Source of the DNA: SMTZ1-45 sp048884945
Lineage (GTDB): Archaea; Asgardarchaeota; Thorarchaeia; Thorarchaeales; Thorarchaeaceae
Length of the DNA stretch: 64,000 nucleotides
Assembly (NCBI GenBank): GCA_048884945.1
Contig: JBHLQJ010000001.1
Location: forward strand, 1-64,000
Direction of reading: 5' to 3'
The translations under genes and the position numbers were made by a program. This document shows, piece after piece, positions 52,445 to 60,755 of this stretch (the stretch's first letter is position 1; every line of letters begins with the position of its first letter). The notes beneath the pieces were generated by a model that did no database searches, had not been told where the DNA came from, and saw only the letters and a program-made list of their open reading frames with translations.

Positions 52445-52837
52445 CTAATGTCGTAATTTCAAGATAGCTGCCGCTAAATCTCCTCCAGTTTCTTCCAAAG
52501 CCTGCTTTGCAACTTGAATATCAACGCCTGTCTGACTAGCAACCAATGCCGCATCTTCCATTGGTATCTCAACTTTTTTCTCAATTCTAGTTACTTGAAC
52601 TTCTTCATCTTTGCTCTCAACACTTCTAGTTCCTTCTCTTTCACTTCGAGTACCTGTTACTTGAAATGACTCACTACCTGCTTGTTTAATCATAGTCAGG
52701 GAAACATTAGAGATGATCCATTCTTTGTCAGCAAAACGGATTATCACTTCCTTTACACCGTCAATCTCTTTTTGTTCAATCCCCATTTTTTTCATCATAC
52801 GTGCCATTTGTTTAGGTGATAGACCTCTGAATCCCAT
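52445..52837 (-). CDS. nac: Nascent polypeptide-associated complex protein (alpha-NAC)
   Basis: About 130 residues. It binds nascent chains at the ribosome exit. It has the N-terminal GFRGLSPKQMARMMKKMGIE, a NAC beta domain (VKEVIIRFADKEWIISNVSL) and a C-terminal UBA domain (VASQTGVDIQVAKQALEETG). The ATG at 52837 follows GGAGAT at a good distance, whereas an upstream in-frame codon at 52846 adds three residues without support. Confidence 0.95.
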   Translation of the reverse strand: MGFRGLSPKQMARMMKKMGIEQKEIDGVKEVIIRFADKEWIISNVSLTMIKQAGSESFQVTGTRSEREGTRSVESKDEEVQVTRIEKKVEIPMEDAALVASQTGVDIQVAKQALEETGGDLAAAILKLRH

Positions 52838-52928
52838 TAGGATCAATCTCCAATTCTTAATTAAAAAGTACAGGAAACACTTTGTACTTCTGTTCTATAG
52901 CTTTCCGTTCTACTAGATGATAAAACGA

Positions 52929-53759
52929 TTACGCTTCGGTTGTCGTGGTGATATCAAATACATAATGCTCTATCCCAGGAGAATAATTCTTGACACGCCT
53001 AGTATGAATAGTAGAAAAATATCCATGATTTTTGCATATCTGTTCGATATCCATTATGACACTTTTCAATCTAGATTCAGGGCTATTCATATGCATATAG
53101 ATAGTTCCTCCACTCTTGACTAAGGTTTCAAGAGCAAATGGAAGATATTCTATAGTGTCATGTAAATATCCCATAATCACTCTATTAGCTGTCCCTTTAG
53201 GATGTATTTCTCGGCAATCTCCTAGTCGAGCAGTTACTCTTTTTTCTAATCCATTCAATTTGATATTTTCAAGCAAGAACTGGAATGCATCTTCATTAAT
53301 CTCAATTGCAGTCACATCAACATCTACAGACTTTGCAATGTGGAGGGAGAATTGTCCGACACATGAGAACATGTCAACAATATTCTCTCTATCTTTGACA
53401 ACTTTTGCCAAACGCATGCGTTCTCTTTTATTACCTCCGGAGAATGTCAGACGAAGTGGATCCAGTCTAAATTTTACACCGCCTTCAATATGTGTAGTAA
53501 CCGTATTACTGCTACCAGCAACTAATACATATGATGGTAATCTTGTTGTATTCTTTGTAGGTCCAGTCCTTACAGCCACCGATAATATTCTCTTATCATA
53601 TTCAAGGGTCTTTTGTCCAATAAGTGAAGCATATTTCATTGCGCTAGAATCCAGATGTACTAGGGCAACATGTCCTACGAGATGATACCCTGAAGGCAAC
53701 ATTAACTCATTTGGTACTACTGTATCTAGTCTGGTTCTAAGGAAGTTTCTGTATCTCAT
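52929..53759 (-). CDS. Class I SAM-dependent tRNA enzyme, Taw2/Trm5 family
   Basis: A 276-residue enzyme of the Trm5/TYW2 group. It has the N-terminal GYHLVGHVALVHLDSSAMKY, FSGGNKRERMRLAKVVKDRE, motif I VDMFSCVGQFSLHIAKS, acidic AIEINEDAFQFLLENIKLNG, and motif IV as GYLHDT. Trm5 methylases usually have N-x-P there, whereas Taw2/TYW2 (aminocarboxypropyl transfer to the G37 derivative of tRNA-Phe) has GYxxxT, so Taw2 is favoured. It lies downstream of PAN on the same strand. Confidence 0.8.
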   Translation of the reverse strand: MRYRNFLRTRLDTVVPNELMLPSGYHLVGHVALVHLDSSAMKYASLIGQKTLEYDKRILSVAVRTGPTKNTTRLPSYVLVAGSSNTVTTHIEGGVKFRLDPLRLTFSGGNKRERMRLAKVVKDRENIVDMFSCVGQFSLHIAKSVDVDVTAIEINEDAFQFLLENIKLNGLEKRVTARLGDCREIHPKGTANRVIMGYLHDTIEYLPFALETLVKSGGTIYMHMNSPESRLKSVIMDIEQICKNHGYFSTIHTRRVKNYSPGIEHYVFDITTTTEA

Positions 53760-53785
53760 TTTTGTAGCCAGATTGCTAGACTTTT

Positions 53786-55033
53786 CTAACAGTACATACT
53801 ATCAGGAGCATGATCACCTGCTCCTCTATCTTGAACCTTAGAGATAGCTTTGCGGAAATCGTCTTGAGTGACACAAGTCCTGTTATCTCGAATTGCAAAC
53901 ATGCCAGCTTCTGTGCAAATTGTTTTAATGTCTGCCCCAGTCCTACCTTGAGTCGCAGATAATAAATGATTAAAATCAACAACAGAGTCTATTTTCATTC
54001 CACGAATATGAATCTTGAAAATTTCTCTTCTGCTTATATCATCAGGTAATGGGAACTCAATAATCCTGTCGAAACGTCCTGGTCGTAGAAGTGCTGGGTC
54101 TAATATATCTGGACGATTTGTTGCGCCTAAAACAGCAACTTGACCACGGCTTTCAAAACCATCTAATTCACTTAGAAGTTGCATCAATGTACGCTGTACT
54201 TCTCGGTCTCCTGAAGTAGCAATATCAAGTCTATGCGAACCAACAGCGTCAAGCTCATCAACAAATATGATAGCAGGCGCTTTCTCCTTCGCAAGCATGA
54301 AAATTTCTCGAACGAGTCGAGCACCTTCACCTATGAATTTTTGAACAAGTTCCGAACCAATGACGCGAATAAAAGTAGCATTTGTTTCATGAGCAACAGC
54401 TCTAGCGCACAAAGTCTTTCCAGTTCCTGGTTTACCTGTAAGCAATACTCCTTTGGGAGGTTCAATACCAACCTCTTCAAACAACTCAGGTTTCAAAAGT
54501 GGGAGTTCTACGGTTTCTCTGATTTCTCTGAGCTGATCTTGAAGACCACCAATATCTTGATACGATACATTAGGCGCTACTTCAATCTCCATAGCTCTTA
54601 TGATTGGATCCTTAGATGGCGGCAGTTCTTGTGTAATTGCAAACGATCTTTGATTGAGTGCCACTAGAGCTCCAGGTTGAAGCTTGTCTTTTGGAATTGA
54701 TGATGCTACATGAACAACAAAGTTTGGACCTGTCGAGCTCTTTACTATTGCTCGACCATCTTCGAGCATCTCAGTTATGGTTGCAGTGATGAGAGGTGAT
54801 TGTCTTAGTTTCTCTAATTCGGTTCTTAGAGTTTGAGTTTCTTTCTCAAGCCTACTACGTTCAGCTTGAAGTATTTGTTTTTCAGTTTCCAATGCCCTGA
54901 GTCTTCGTTCTAAATGTCGAGTATAGCTTTGTGAGTATGCCGATTCATCGACGCTACCTTCATCTTTTGTGTCCGTTGTACCAGGCACTGGATGGCACCT
55001 CAAGAGCTCATCCACTGAAGATGTTTTAAGCAT
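53786..55033 (-). CDS. pan: Proteasome-activating nucleotidase PAN
   Basis: About 415 residues forming the hexameric AAA+ unfoldase of the archaeal proteasome. It has an N-terminal coiled coil (ERRLRALETEKQILQAERSR), an OB domain, Walker A GKPGTGKTLCAR, Walker B IIFVDELDAVGS, the SRH segment GATNRPDILDPALLRPGRFD, and a C-terminus ending M-Y-C, which satisfies the HbYX proteasome-docking motif. The start is placed at ATG 55033; a TTG at 55060 extends the frame without a clear signal. Confidence 0.95.
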   Translation of the reverse strand: MLKTSSVDELLRCHPVPGTTDTKDEGSVDESAYSQSYTRHLERRLRALETEKQILQAERSRLEKETQTLRTELEKLRQSPLITATITEMLEDGRAIVKSSTGPNFVVHVASSIPKDKLQPGALVALNQRSFAITQELPPSKDPIIRAMEIEVAPNVSYQDIGGLQDQLREIRETVELPLLKPELFEEVGIEPPKGVLLTGKPGTGKTLCARAVAHETNATFIRVIGSELVQKFIGEGARLVREIFMLAKEKAPAIIFVDELDAVGSHRLDIATSGDREVQRTLMQLLSELDGFESRGQVAVLGATNRPDILDPALLRPGRFDRIIEFPLPDDISRREIFKIHIRGMKIDSVVDFNHLLSATQGRTGADIKTICTEAGMFAIRDNRTCVTQDDFRKAISKVQDRGAGDHAPDSMYC

Positions 55034-55157
55034 TGCTTTGCGGGAGCAAGAGCTTGTCAAGGAACACTATTTTATCTTAATACCAGTCCCTGAAATTATA
55101 TAGTCGGCAATCTTTATCAACCCCGCTCGTTTTATTATCAATCAGAGGGAATTCACT

Positions 55158-55748
55158 GTGCCAAGCTGCGAATTATGTGGCAGAAATATGAAGGGTCGAG
55201 GTCGTGACGTGACAATTGAAGGAGCGGCAATGTTAGTTTGCCCTCAATGTGCTAGCAAATTTGGGGGTCAAACTACATCATCTGAATCCAAAATATCTTC
55301 AAAATCTCGAGCACATTCATCGTGGATTGGGGAACCTCAAAGACCAGCACCTGCTCAGCAAACGCGAGGTTTTACACCGAAACTAAAACCAAAACCAAAG
55401 CCTAGGACTGGAGTTTTAATAGACGATTTAGAGTTGATAGAGGATTATGCCAAAGTAATTCGTGCCGCTAGACAAAAGAAACAATTCTCTCAAGAAGAGC
55501 TTGCTCAAAAAATTGGAGAGCGAATTTCAACTCTTCAATCAATTGAAACTGGAAGACTGAAACCAACAGGAAAAACTATACGAGGTCTTGAACGAGAGCT
55601 TGAAATTTCCCTTTTAGAACCAGTTGGAACAACACCAATTAAGACAAGTAGTGAGAGATCAGGTACAGGTCCTACCCTTGGTGATAGAGTAGTTGTGAAG
55701 AGAAAAATGTCACAAAAAGCGCGTCAAGATAATACCCAAGCGAAGTGA
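55158..55748 (+). CDS. mbf1: Multiprotein bridging factor 1 homologue
   Basis: A 196-residue protein. An N-terminal zinc ribbon (CELCGRNMKGRG and CPQC) is followed by a flexible Ser/Pro/Lys linker and a Cro-type HTH at about 93-155 (YAKVIRAARQKKQFSQEELA, IGERISTLQSIETGRLKP). Archaeal MBF1 is associated with the ribosome or transcription machinery. It starts at GTG. A TATA-like CTTTATC lies about 45 bp upstream. It is followed by tfe. Confidence 0.95.
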   Translation: MPSCELCGRNMKGRGRDVTIEGAAMLVCPQCASKFGGQTTSSESKISSKSRAHSSWIGEPQRPAPAQQTRGFTPKLKPKPKPRTGVLIDDLELIEDYAKVIRAARQKKQFSQEELAQKIGERISTLQSIETGRLKPTGKTIRGLERELEISLLEPVGTTPIKTSSERSGTGPTLGDRVVVKRKMSQKARQDNTQAK

Positions 55749-55753
55749 ATATA

Positions 55754-55776
55754 TAGTATTTGGACGTATAATACTA
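55754..55776. repeat. TAGTATT/AATACTA inverted repeat after mbf1
   Basis: A seven-base perfect dyad with a nine-base spacer starting six bases after the mbf1 stop. Related in sequence to the GTATTA/TAATAC elements; possibly a 3'-end signal. Confidence 0.5.
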
Positions 55777-55860
55777 CAGGTGTAAATTTCCACTGCGGAT
55801 GTTTTCGCTATTATCAAGGTCAGTCGACTAGCCATATTACATACTTGGGTGATTACGTCA

Positions 55861-56382
55861 ATGGTTCACACGAATTTCAATCACGACCTCTTCCGACTTG
55901 TTGTTGAGGAGATTGCTGGAAAGGAAGGGGTAGATGTATCGACCGTCTTGGTCAATGCAGAAGAAACCACTGACGAAGAAATCGCAACTAAGACCGATCT
56001 CAAGTTGAACATTGTTCGAAAAATTCTCTACAAGCTCCACGATAATCATCTAGCATCATATCGACGAATCAGAGATGCAAACACAGGTTGGTTTCTTTAC
56101 TATTGGCGAATTGATCCCAAAAAAGCCCAGGCTCTAGTAAACAGAAAGAAACGTATGGTTCTCAATCTTCTTGAACAAAGACTGCAACATGAAACAAATA
56201 ACGATCTCTATGTATGTGTCAATCGTGATTCTTCTCCAGTACCTTTTGAGGAAGCAATGAATCTCTCTTTCCGTTGTCCTATATGCAATGGTCAGTTAGA
56301 ATTTGTAGATAATGCAAGAGCAATATCGTTCCTGAAAAAACGTGTTGAAGAATTGAAAGCGGATTTGGAGGCATTCTCCTAA
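55861..56382 (+). CDS. tfe: Transcription factor E alpha subunit
   Basis: About 173 residues from the ATG at 55861, which follows GGTGAT by seven bases. The N-terminal winged helix is LFRLVVEEIAGKEGVD to LYKLHDNHLASYRR, with the conserved GWFLYYWRID. The zinc ribbon is unusual: the first pair is reduced to a single Cys (LYVCVNRDSS) while the second is intact (FRCPICNGQL), so zinc binding may be altered. TFE stabilises the open promoter complex with TFB and TBP. Confidence 0.92.
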   Translation: MVHTNFNHDLFRLVVEEIAGKEGVDVSTVLVNAEETTDEEIATKTDLKLNIVRKILYKLHDNHLASYRRIRDANTGWFLYYWRIDPKKAQALVNRKKRMVLNLLEQRLQHETNNDLYVCVNRDSSPVPFEEAMNLSFRCPICNGQLEFVDNARAISFLKKRVEELKADLEAFS

Positions 56383-56458
56383 TACGTCTGTTTCTTAGTC
56401 AATTTCCATTACAAAAGGTACTTAGCACAACTCTAAGACATTATGTCGAGGTTATCAG

Positions 56459-57229
56459 TTGAAGACTGTTGTTTTGCTTCCAAAGGCATATGGTTCATTT
56501 AGAGGTCGTCTACTTGAAACAATCAAATCTGAAGTATTACAGATGGTGAAGGAGCTAGACGTCCAAGTCAAAAGTCTAAACACTAACACCAAAAATCACA
56601 TCATTATAAAAATCACTGGTGATGATGAGGAATTCATAGCCAATGCACTCACTAAGGAGTATGGGGGCACACTACAATCAGATAACCTAGTCCCTCACAA
56701 GACATACCTTGGTCAATTAATAGATGTGGGAAAAGTAGGCTATGGTCTTTATTCAGATATAGGGGTTATTGACTCTAAACGGATGGATGCACTAATCCCT
56801 CTTCATCGTTTACGAGAGCAATTTGACTTACATGGGTCTGTTAGGACAATCGCGGACGTTTTTTTGCTTGTAGATCATCTTCCTGTTGAAGTAAATCTAA
56901 CAAGCATCGATTTATTCAACAATAAAATAGAGGCAGAATTCAGTCAATTAACTTTGACACGCATTGCAGATTGGATGAACGACGACCATGAAAGACTTCT
57001 AATATTTGGCGCCAATCATTACCAAATAGAGAGCTCGCTGAAGAAAACGAATCATAGAGAAGACATCTATGAAATGGAGCAACTAGGTAAATTCGAATAC
57101 TCTCTTAGATGCAAACGAAGCACGCGTGCCTCTGGAATACTCGCTGCAATTGGTCCCAAACTCAGAGGTGTTCCTATGCACCTCTTCATACCAAAAGAAC
57201 TTGAGGCTAAAAAGAATGCCAAGGCTTGA
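56459..57229 (+). CDS. DUF2110 family archaeal protein
   Basis: A 256-residue conserved archaeal protein of unknown function, recalled as DUF2110. Segments are YLGQLIDVGKVGYGLYSDIG, LPVEVNLTSID and RCKRSTRASGILAAIGPKLR near the end. It starts at TTG after GAGGTT. The end overlaps the next gene by 14 bp. The tfe-DUF2110-TlyA-like order suggests a link to RNA metabolism, which is inference. Confidence 0.75.
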   Translation: MKTVVLLPKAYGSFRGRLLETIKSEVLQMVKELDVQVKSLNTNTKNHIIIKITGDDEEFIANALTKEYGGTLQSDNLVPHKTYLGQLIDVGKVGYGLYSDIGVIDSKRMDALIPLHRLREQFDLHGSVRTIADVFLLVDHLPVEVNLTSIDLFNNKIEAEFSQLTLTRIADWMNDDHERLLIFGANHYQIESSLKKTNHREDIYEMEQLGKFEYSLRCKRSTRASGILAAIGPKLRGVPMHLFIPKELEAKKNAKA

Positions 57230-57893
57230 TGTTTGGCTGGTAGAAAAAGGCCGATTCTCATCTCGTCAAGCAGCAAAAAGAGCCATCAAACAAGGTTTGA
57301 TAGTTGTCAATGGACGAGAATGTAAACCATCCACTCAAGTTTCTGAAAAAGACAAAATCGAATTACTGAGCGCTGAAGTCGATGTTCCACAAGGATTCCA
57401 AAAGCTAAAGAAACTGGACGAGTGGCTTGAAGACACGTTAGTCTGCAACGAGTGCATAGCTCTTGACATCGGTAGCTCTGCAGGTGGTTTTCTAACATAC
57501 TTAGCTCGAAAAGCTGCAACTGTTGTAGGAATTGAGGTATCTCAAAGGTTTGCTGATGAGTTGCATATCATAGCAGAAAGATATCCCAACATTTCAGTGA
57601 TTTTTGCTGATGCTTTCAATCTTAATCCACTTACGGTAGCTGATATTGGTCAGCTTAATCTTCTTTTAATTGATGTAACAACTGAACCCGATGGTACACT
57701 GAAATTGATAGAGAGATTTACACCTTTGCTGAAAAAAGGAGGTCGGATGCTCGCAGCCTTCAAATTGCATCACAAATCAGAAACACTAGTGTTTCTCAAA
57801 GACTCCATTTCGCAGCTTGATTATGTAGAGATTCAAGAAATAACTCTAGATATAACACGCAAAGAAGTACATATCACTGCAATTTACATGTAA
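57216..57893 (+). CDS. TlyA-like rRNA methyltransferase (S4 plus FtsJ domains)
   Basis: About 225 residues from the ATG at 57216, overlapping the DUF2110 gene by 14 bp. The S4 RNA-binding domain spans about 1-60 (RLDVWLVEKGRFSSRQAAKR). The FtsJ-like SAM domain has ALDIGSSAGGFLTYLARK. TlyA enzymes 2'-O-methylate ribosomal RNA; the target here is unknown. The upstream open frame to 57126 overlaps the DUF2110 coding sequence and is not used. Confidence 0.85.
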   Translation: MPRLDVWLVEKGRFSSRQAAKRAIKQGLIVVNGRECKPSTQVSEKDKIELLSAEVDVPQGFQKLKKLDEWLEDTLVCNECIALDIGSSAGGFLTYLARKAATVVGIEVSQRFADELHIIAERYPNISVIFADAFNLNPLTVADIGQLNLLLIDVTTEPDGTLKLIERFTPLLKKGGRMLAAFKLHHKSETLVFLKDSISQLDYVEIQEITLDITRKEVHITAIYM

Positions 57894-57930
57894 GCAACTT
57901 TTTATTGTGTCGACAAACCCATCTCTTTTG

Positions 57931-57984
57931 GGGGCGGTAGTCTAGCCCGGCTATGATGTCTCGTTTACACCGAGAAGGTCGCTG
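57931..57984 (+). repeat. Truncated, intronless tRNA-Val(TAC) copy
   Basis: Its first 46 bases are identical to the 5' part of the tRNA-Val gene at 59512-59621 but on the opposite strand. The next eight bases (GGTCGCTG) continue as the spliced tRNA would, without the 32-nt intron. Identity stops inside the T-stem, and no 3' half follows nearby. It forms an inverted repeat with the intact gene around the HNH gene. Confidence 0.9.
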
Positions 57985-58054
57985 CGAATGTATGAACTTA
58001 TAGCGCATCTTTCATCATTAATTATTGATGGTAGACATTCTTGGGGTATGATAT

Positions 58055-59533
58055 GTGGAAAGAAGACGATATTCCCGTTCTGAAAGGATCAAGGAAACCG
58101 AAGAAACTGACGAAATCAAAGATGAAGAAATAGCCAGAGAGATTGTCAGAGAAGTCGAATTAGTAATAAGAATGAAACATGCTTTGGAGAAACTCGAGTC
58201 ATCAGAAGCTGAATCCGAACCAGAGAAAGTGCCGCTTGACACAAAAAAGGATACAATACACCGAATGTACTTCGAGGAAGGAAAAACACATTCAGAAATT
58301 GCAGAAGAGCTCGGATACGAATCTACAAAACCACTTCAACGGGTCTTTCGTGAAGAAGGATGGGAAGCAAGAGCTGGGAAAGTAACTGAAATTGAGGATG
58401 ATGTACATAGGCTGTACTTTGATGAGGGATTATCTCAAAGAGAAGTAGCTGAGGAACTTGGATTAAAATCAGTGAAGGCTGTAAGAAGGGTTTTCGAGGA
58501 ACAAGGATGGGAAACGCGTCCCAAAAGAAACCTAGAGTTGGAAAATCAAGCTCGTGAACTGTATTTTGATGAAGAACTGACACAGTCAGAGGTAGCCGAA
58601 GAACTTGGAATGTCGACAAAGTGGGTTCAGGATGTTTTCAAACGAAATGAATGGGAGGTTCGTTCTCGAAAGATAGAGGGAATTGAGGATGAAGTCTTTC
58701 ATTTATACTTCGAAGAGAAACTTACTCAAGAAGAAGTAGCCAAAAAAATGGAACTCTCAAAGGACACAATTCTCCGAGTGTTTGAAGAGATGGAATGGGA
58801 ATCACGAGAACCTCGCCGCGGAGTAACAATGAGGACCTTTGAAACTGAAGAAGAGCAGCTTGAAGCTAGAAGAGAACATAGACAAGCAACCTATGAGAAA
58901 ATCAAAGAGCTTAGAGAGGAACTTTTTGGATCAGAGTGTAGAATCTGTCATGCTGATAATGGAACACGTAAGTCATTCATACACAAGAAAGATGGTACTG
59001 AGCACGAGGACATCAACCTATGGAGTTTGAGAGATTTAGAAAAGATTGAACCAGATGAATGGCGTCGATTGTGTACCGCTTGTCACAGAGGCTCACATTG
59101 GATGATGGATGAACTTGGTATGGACTGGAGTGAAATTGAATCACTTAGAAAAATAGCTGTAGAAGATACAGAACTAGAAAACCAATACCGTGAAGGAACA
59201 ATAACTCTTGACAAAAGTCGCAGGAGTTTTGAGAATGAGAATCTCAGTGTTGAAGACATTAGGAGAGAATTATTCGGAAACGAGTGTTCTGTATGTAACC
59301 AGTCTGAAGTTGAAAAGCGATTGATAATTCACAACAAAGCAGGACTATCCCATGATCGTCACTTTCTTTGGACGAAGGAAAACCTGAATTCAATCGATCC
59401 AGAGGAGTGGATAGTGCTATGCAGAAAATGTCACAGACATGTTCATTGGTCGATGAATAAACTAAGACTTTCTTGGGAATCAATTGAATCAAGACTTGTA
59501 GAATCAAGCGATGGTGGGGCGGGCCGGATTTGA
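58055..59533 (+). CDS. HTH-repeat protein with two HNH-type zinc motifs
   Basis: A 492-residue protein. Four repeats of about 49 residues begin near 72, 121, 170 and 218 (for example LYFDEGLSQREVAEELGLKS followed by VRRVFEEQGWE), each an HTH. Two similar C-terminal modules follow. Module 1 has C295-x2-C298, H310, C340-x2-C343-H344 and H348; module 2 has C411-x2-C414, H426, C456-x2-C459-H460 and H464. These fit HNH nuclease folds. The last 22 bp overlap the 3' end of the opposing tRNA-Val gene. A homing endonuclease or tRNA-gene-associated mobile function is inferred. GTG start. Confidence 0.75.
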   Translation: MERRRYSRSERIKETEETDEIKDEEIAREIVREVELVIRMKHALEKLESSEAESEPEKVPLDTKKDTIHRMYFEEGKTHSEIAEELGYESTKPLQRVFREEGWEARAGKVTEIEDDVHRLYFDEGLSQREVAEELGLKSVKAVRRVFEEQGWETRPKRNLELENQARELYFDEELTQSEVAEELGMSTKWVQDVFKRNEWEVRSRKIEGIEDEVFHLYFEEKLTQEEVAKKMELSKDTILRVFEEMEWESREPRRGVTMRTFETEEEQLEARREHRQATYEKIKELREELFGSECRICHADNGTRKSFIHKKDGTEHEDINLWSLRDLEKIEPDEWRRLCTACHRGSHWMMDELGMDWSEIESLRKIAVEDTELENQYREGTITLDKSRRSFENENLSVEDIRRELFGNECSVCNQSEVEKRLIIHNKAGLSHDRHFLWTKENLNSIDPEEWIVLCRKCHRHVHWSMNKLRLSWESIESRLVESSDGGAGRI

Positions 59534-59621
59534 ACCAGCGACCCTCGAGACCAAGAAGCACAGAGCTTCAGTGGTTTCTCGGTGTAAACGAGACATCATA
59601 GCCGGGCTAGACTACCGCCCC
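59512..59621 (-). tRNA. tRNA-Val(TAC) with a variable-loop intron
   Basis: On the minus strand, acceptor GGGGCGG pairs with CCGCCCC, then A and encoded CCA (59514-59512). The anticodon loop TTTACAC within TCTCG/CGAGA gives TAC. After CGAGA-A there is a 32-nt insert (59575-59544), then GGTC and the T-arm GCTGG-TTCAAAT-CCGGC. The intronless copy at 57931 shows the spliced sequence CGAGAAGGTCGCTG directly, placing the intron near position 44/45. Confidence 0.9.
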
Positions 59622-59675
59622 GATAGATTAGACCTGATATCTGTCGATTAAAAACATTATCGAAGTGGATGAGGA

Positions 59676-59990
59676 CTATACAGGTATTTTTCTAATCCTC
59701 TCATCCACTTCGTGTTCAAGCTCTATAATTATCTGAGCAACTCTTTTTCCAAAATGGTTCAATTCGTAGTATGAGTAAGAACCCTCATTGGTTCTTTCAA
59801 ATACATTTACAATTAATCCAATTGAATCAAAGAATTTCAAATCTCTTGCAAGTGTCGTGCTGCTTATGTTGCTTTTCTTCTTTAGTTTACTAAATGGTAT
59901 CTTATCTTTGTAAAGATCCATCAGTATCCCACGTTGTCTTTTGTTCTCCAAGAGGTGTAGTATTACTTCTTTTACGTCCCACTCACTCAT
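59676..59990 (-). CDS. Winged-helix transcriptional regulator
   Basis: A 104-residue winged-helix protein: WDVKEVILHLLENKRQRGIL, a recognition helix around NISSTTLARDLKFFDSIGLI, a wing FERTNEGSYSYYELNHFGKR, and a C-terminal helix probably for dimerisation. It is divergent from the gene at 60171, and the A/T-rich region between them carries several dyads, so it probably regulates that gene and itself. Confidence 0.75.
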   Translation of the reverse strand: MSEWDVKEVILHLLENKRQRGILMDLYKDKIPFSKLKKKSNISSTTLARDLKFFDSIGLIVNVFERTNEGSYSYYELNHFGKRVAQIIIELEHEVDERIRKIPV

Positions 59991-60126
59991 TGGCTTGTAT
60001 CCTCCTCGGAAGCGCTAATCTTCTATTGGTATCATATTTATTATAGTATGGTACTACTTAAAGGTTACTAGGATGGCAATTACAAACAATTATATAACTT
60101 AGTAATATATATGTAACCTAATAACA

Positions 60127-60148
60127 CTTTGTTAAATTAATAACAAAG
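60127..60148. promoter_or_regulatory. CTTTGTTA-aattaa-TAACAAAG inverted repeat (operator candidate)
   Basis: A perfect eight-base dyad eight bases ahead of the GGGAGG ribosome site of the downstream gene and next to very A/T-rich promoter sequence. Other GGTTAC/GTAACC half-sites lie at about 60064-60118. It is a likely binding site of the divergent winged-helix regulator. Confidence 0.5.
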
Positions 60149-60170
60149 ATACGCCGGGAGGACATAAATA

Positions 60171-60755
60171 TTGGTAGAACTGCGAAAGAAACCACGCAAA
60201 ATTCGTGGTAGAGTTGAAATGCCAAGAGAAACATGGAATACAAAGGCAGTTACATTTGAGAACAATGTAAACAGACACATGAAAAATATTAGAGTCCTCT
60301 TACTCGGTCCTGGTTTTCCCGAAGGTCAGCTGGAAATCCGTACTCAAGTGGCAGAGGAACTTCAGAGAGCTGGGTGCGATATATATATCATGGAAACGAT
60401 GGGCCCAATCAGTTCTTTCAACATTGATGAGAAGTTTTGTGACATTTTGAATGAAATTCGTCCCGAACTAATCATTTGCATATTCACAAAGGAAGGAGCT
60501 CCTCATGGTGTGATTTTTGAAATTGGATTCATTTGTGGACACTACGGAATTGAGCAAGCTTTGAATTACCTTCGATTTTGTTTTCACAATGAGCTAAAAA
60601 AGATTCAAGAAATCCCTGCTTATCTACAGTTTCTAATCTCAAGAACACGCTACTATGAATTCTATGATGAAGATGAAGGTCCAACACTCTTTGACCGAAT
60701 CATCCAATACATTCGAGATGAGGTCGTCAGACAATATTGTCCCACTGATTTATAA
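60171..60755 (+). CDS. Possible nucleotide-binding/TIR- or deoxyribosyltransferase-like protein
   Basis: A 194-residue protein. After a basic N-terminus there is a Rossmann-like alpha/beta region: RVLLLGPGFPEGQLEIRTQV, AGCDIYIMETMG, then ELIICIFTKEGAPHGVIFEI with E117 in FEIGFICGHYG. A Glu in a xxEIGxA-type strand is typical of nucleoside 2-deoxyribosyltransferase- and TIR-like folds, some of which are NAD-degrading defence effectors. The resemblance is weak and the function is not assigned. TTG start with GGGAGG nine bases upstream. It is probably controlled by the divergent winged-helix gene. Confidence 0.5.
   Translation: MVELRKKPRKIRGRVEMPRETWNTKAVTFENNVNRHMKNIRVLLLGPGFPEGQLEIRTQVAEELQRAGCDIYIMETMGPISSFNIDEKFCDILNEIRPELIICIFTKEGAPHGVIFEIGFICGHYGIEQALNYLRFCFHNELKKIQEIPAYLQFLISRTRYYEFYDEDEGPTLFDRIIQYIRDEVVRQYCPTDL

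Noticed and set aside
54233..54667. 144-codon plus-strand frame inside pan
   Set aside because: It is antisense to the highly conserved AAA+ core of PAN.
57931..57984. Functional second tRNA-Val gene
   Set aside because: It ends inside the T-stem and no matching 3' half or CCA follows within the next 100 bp.
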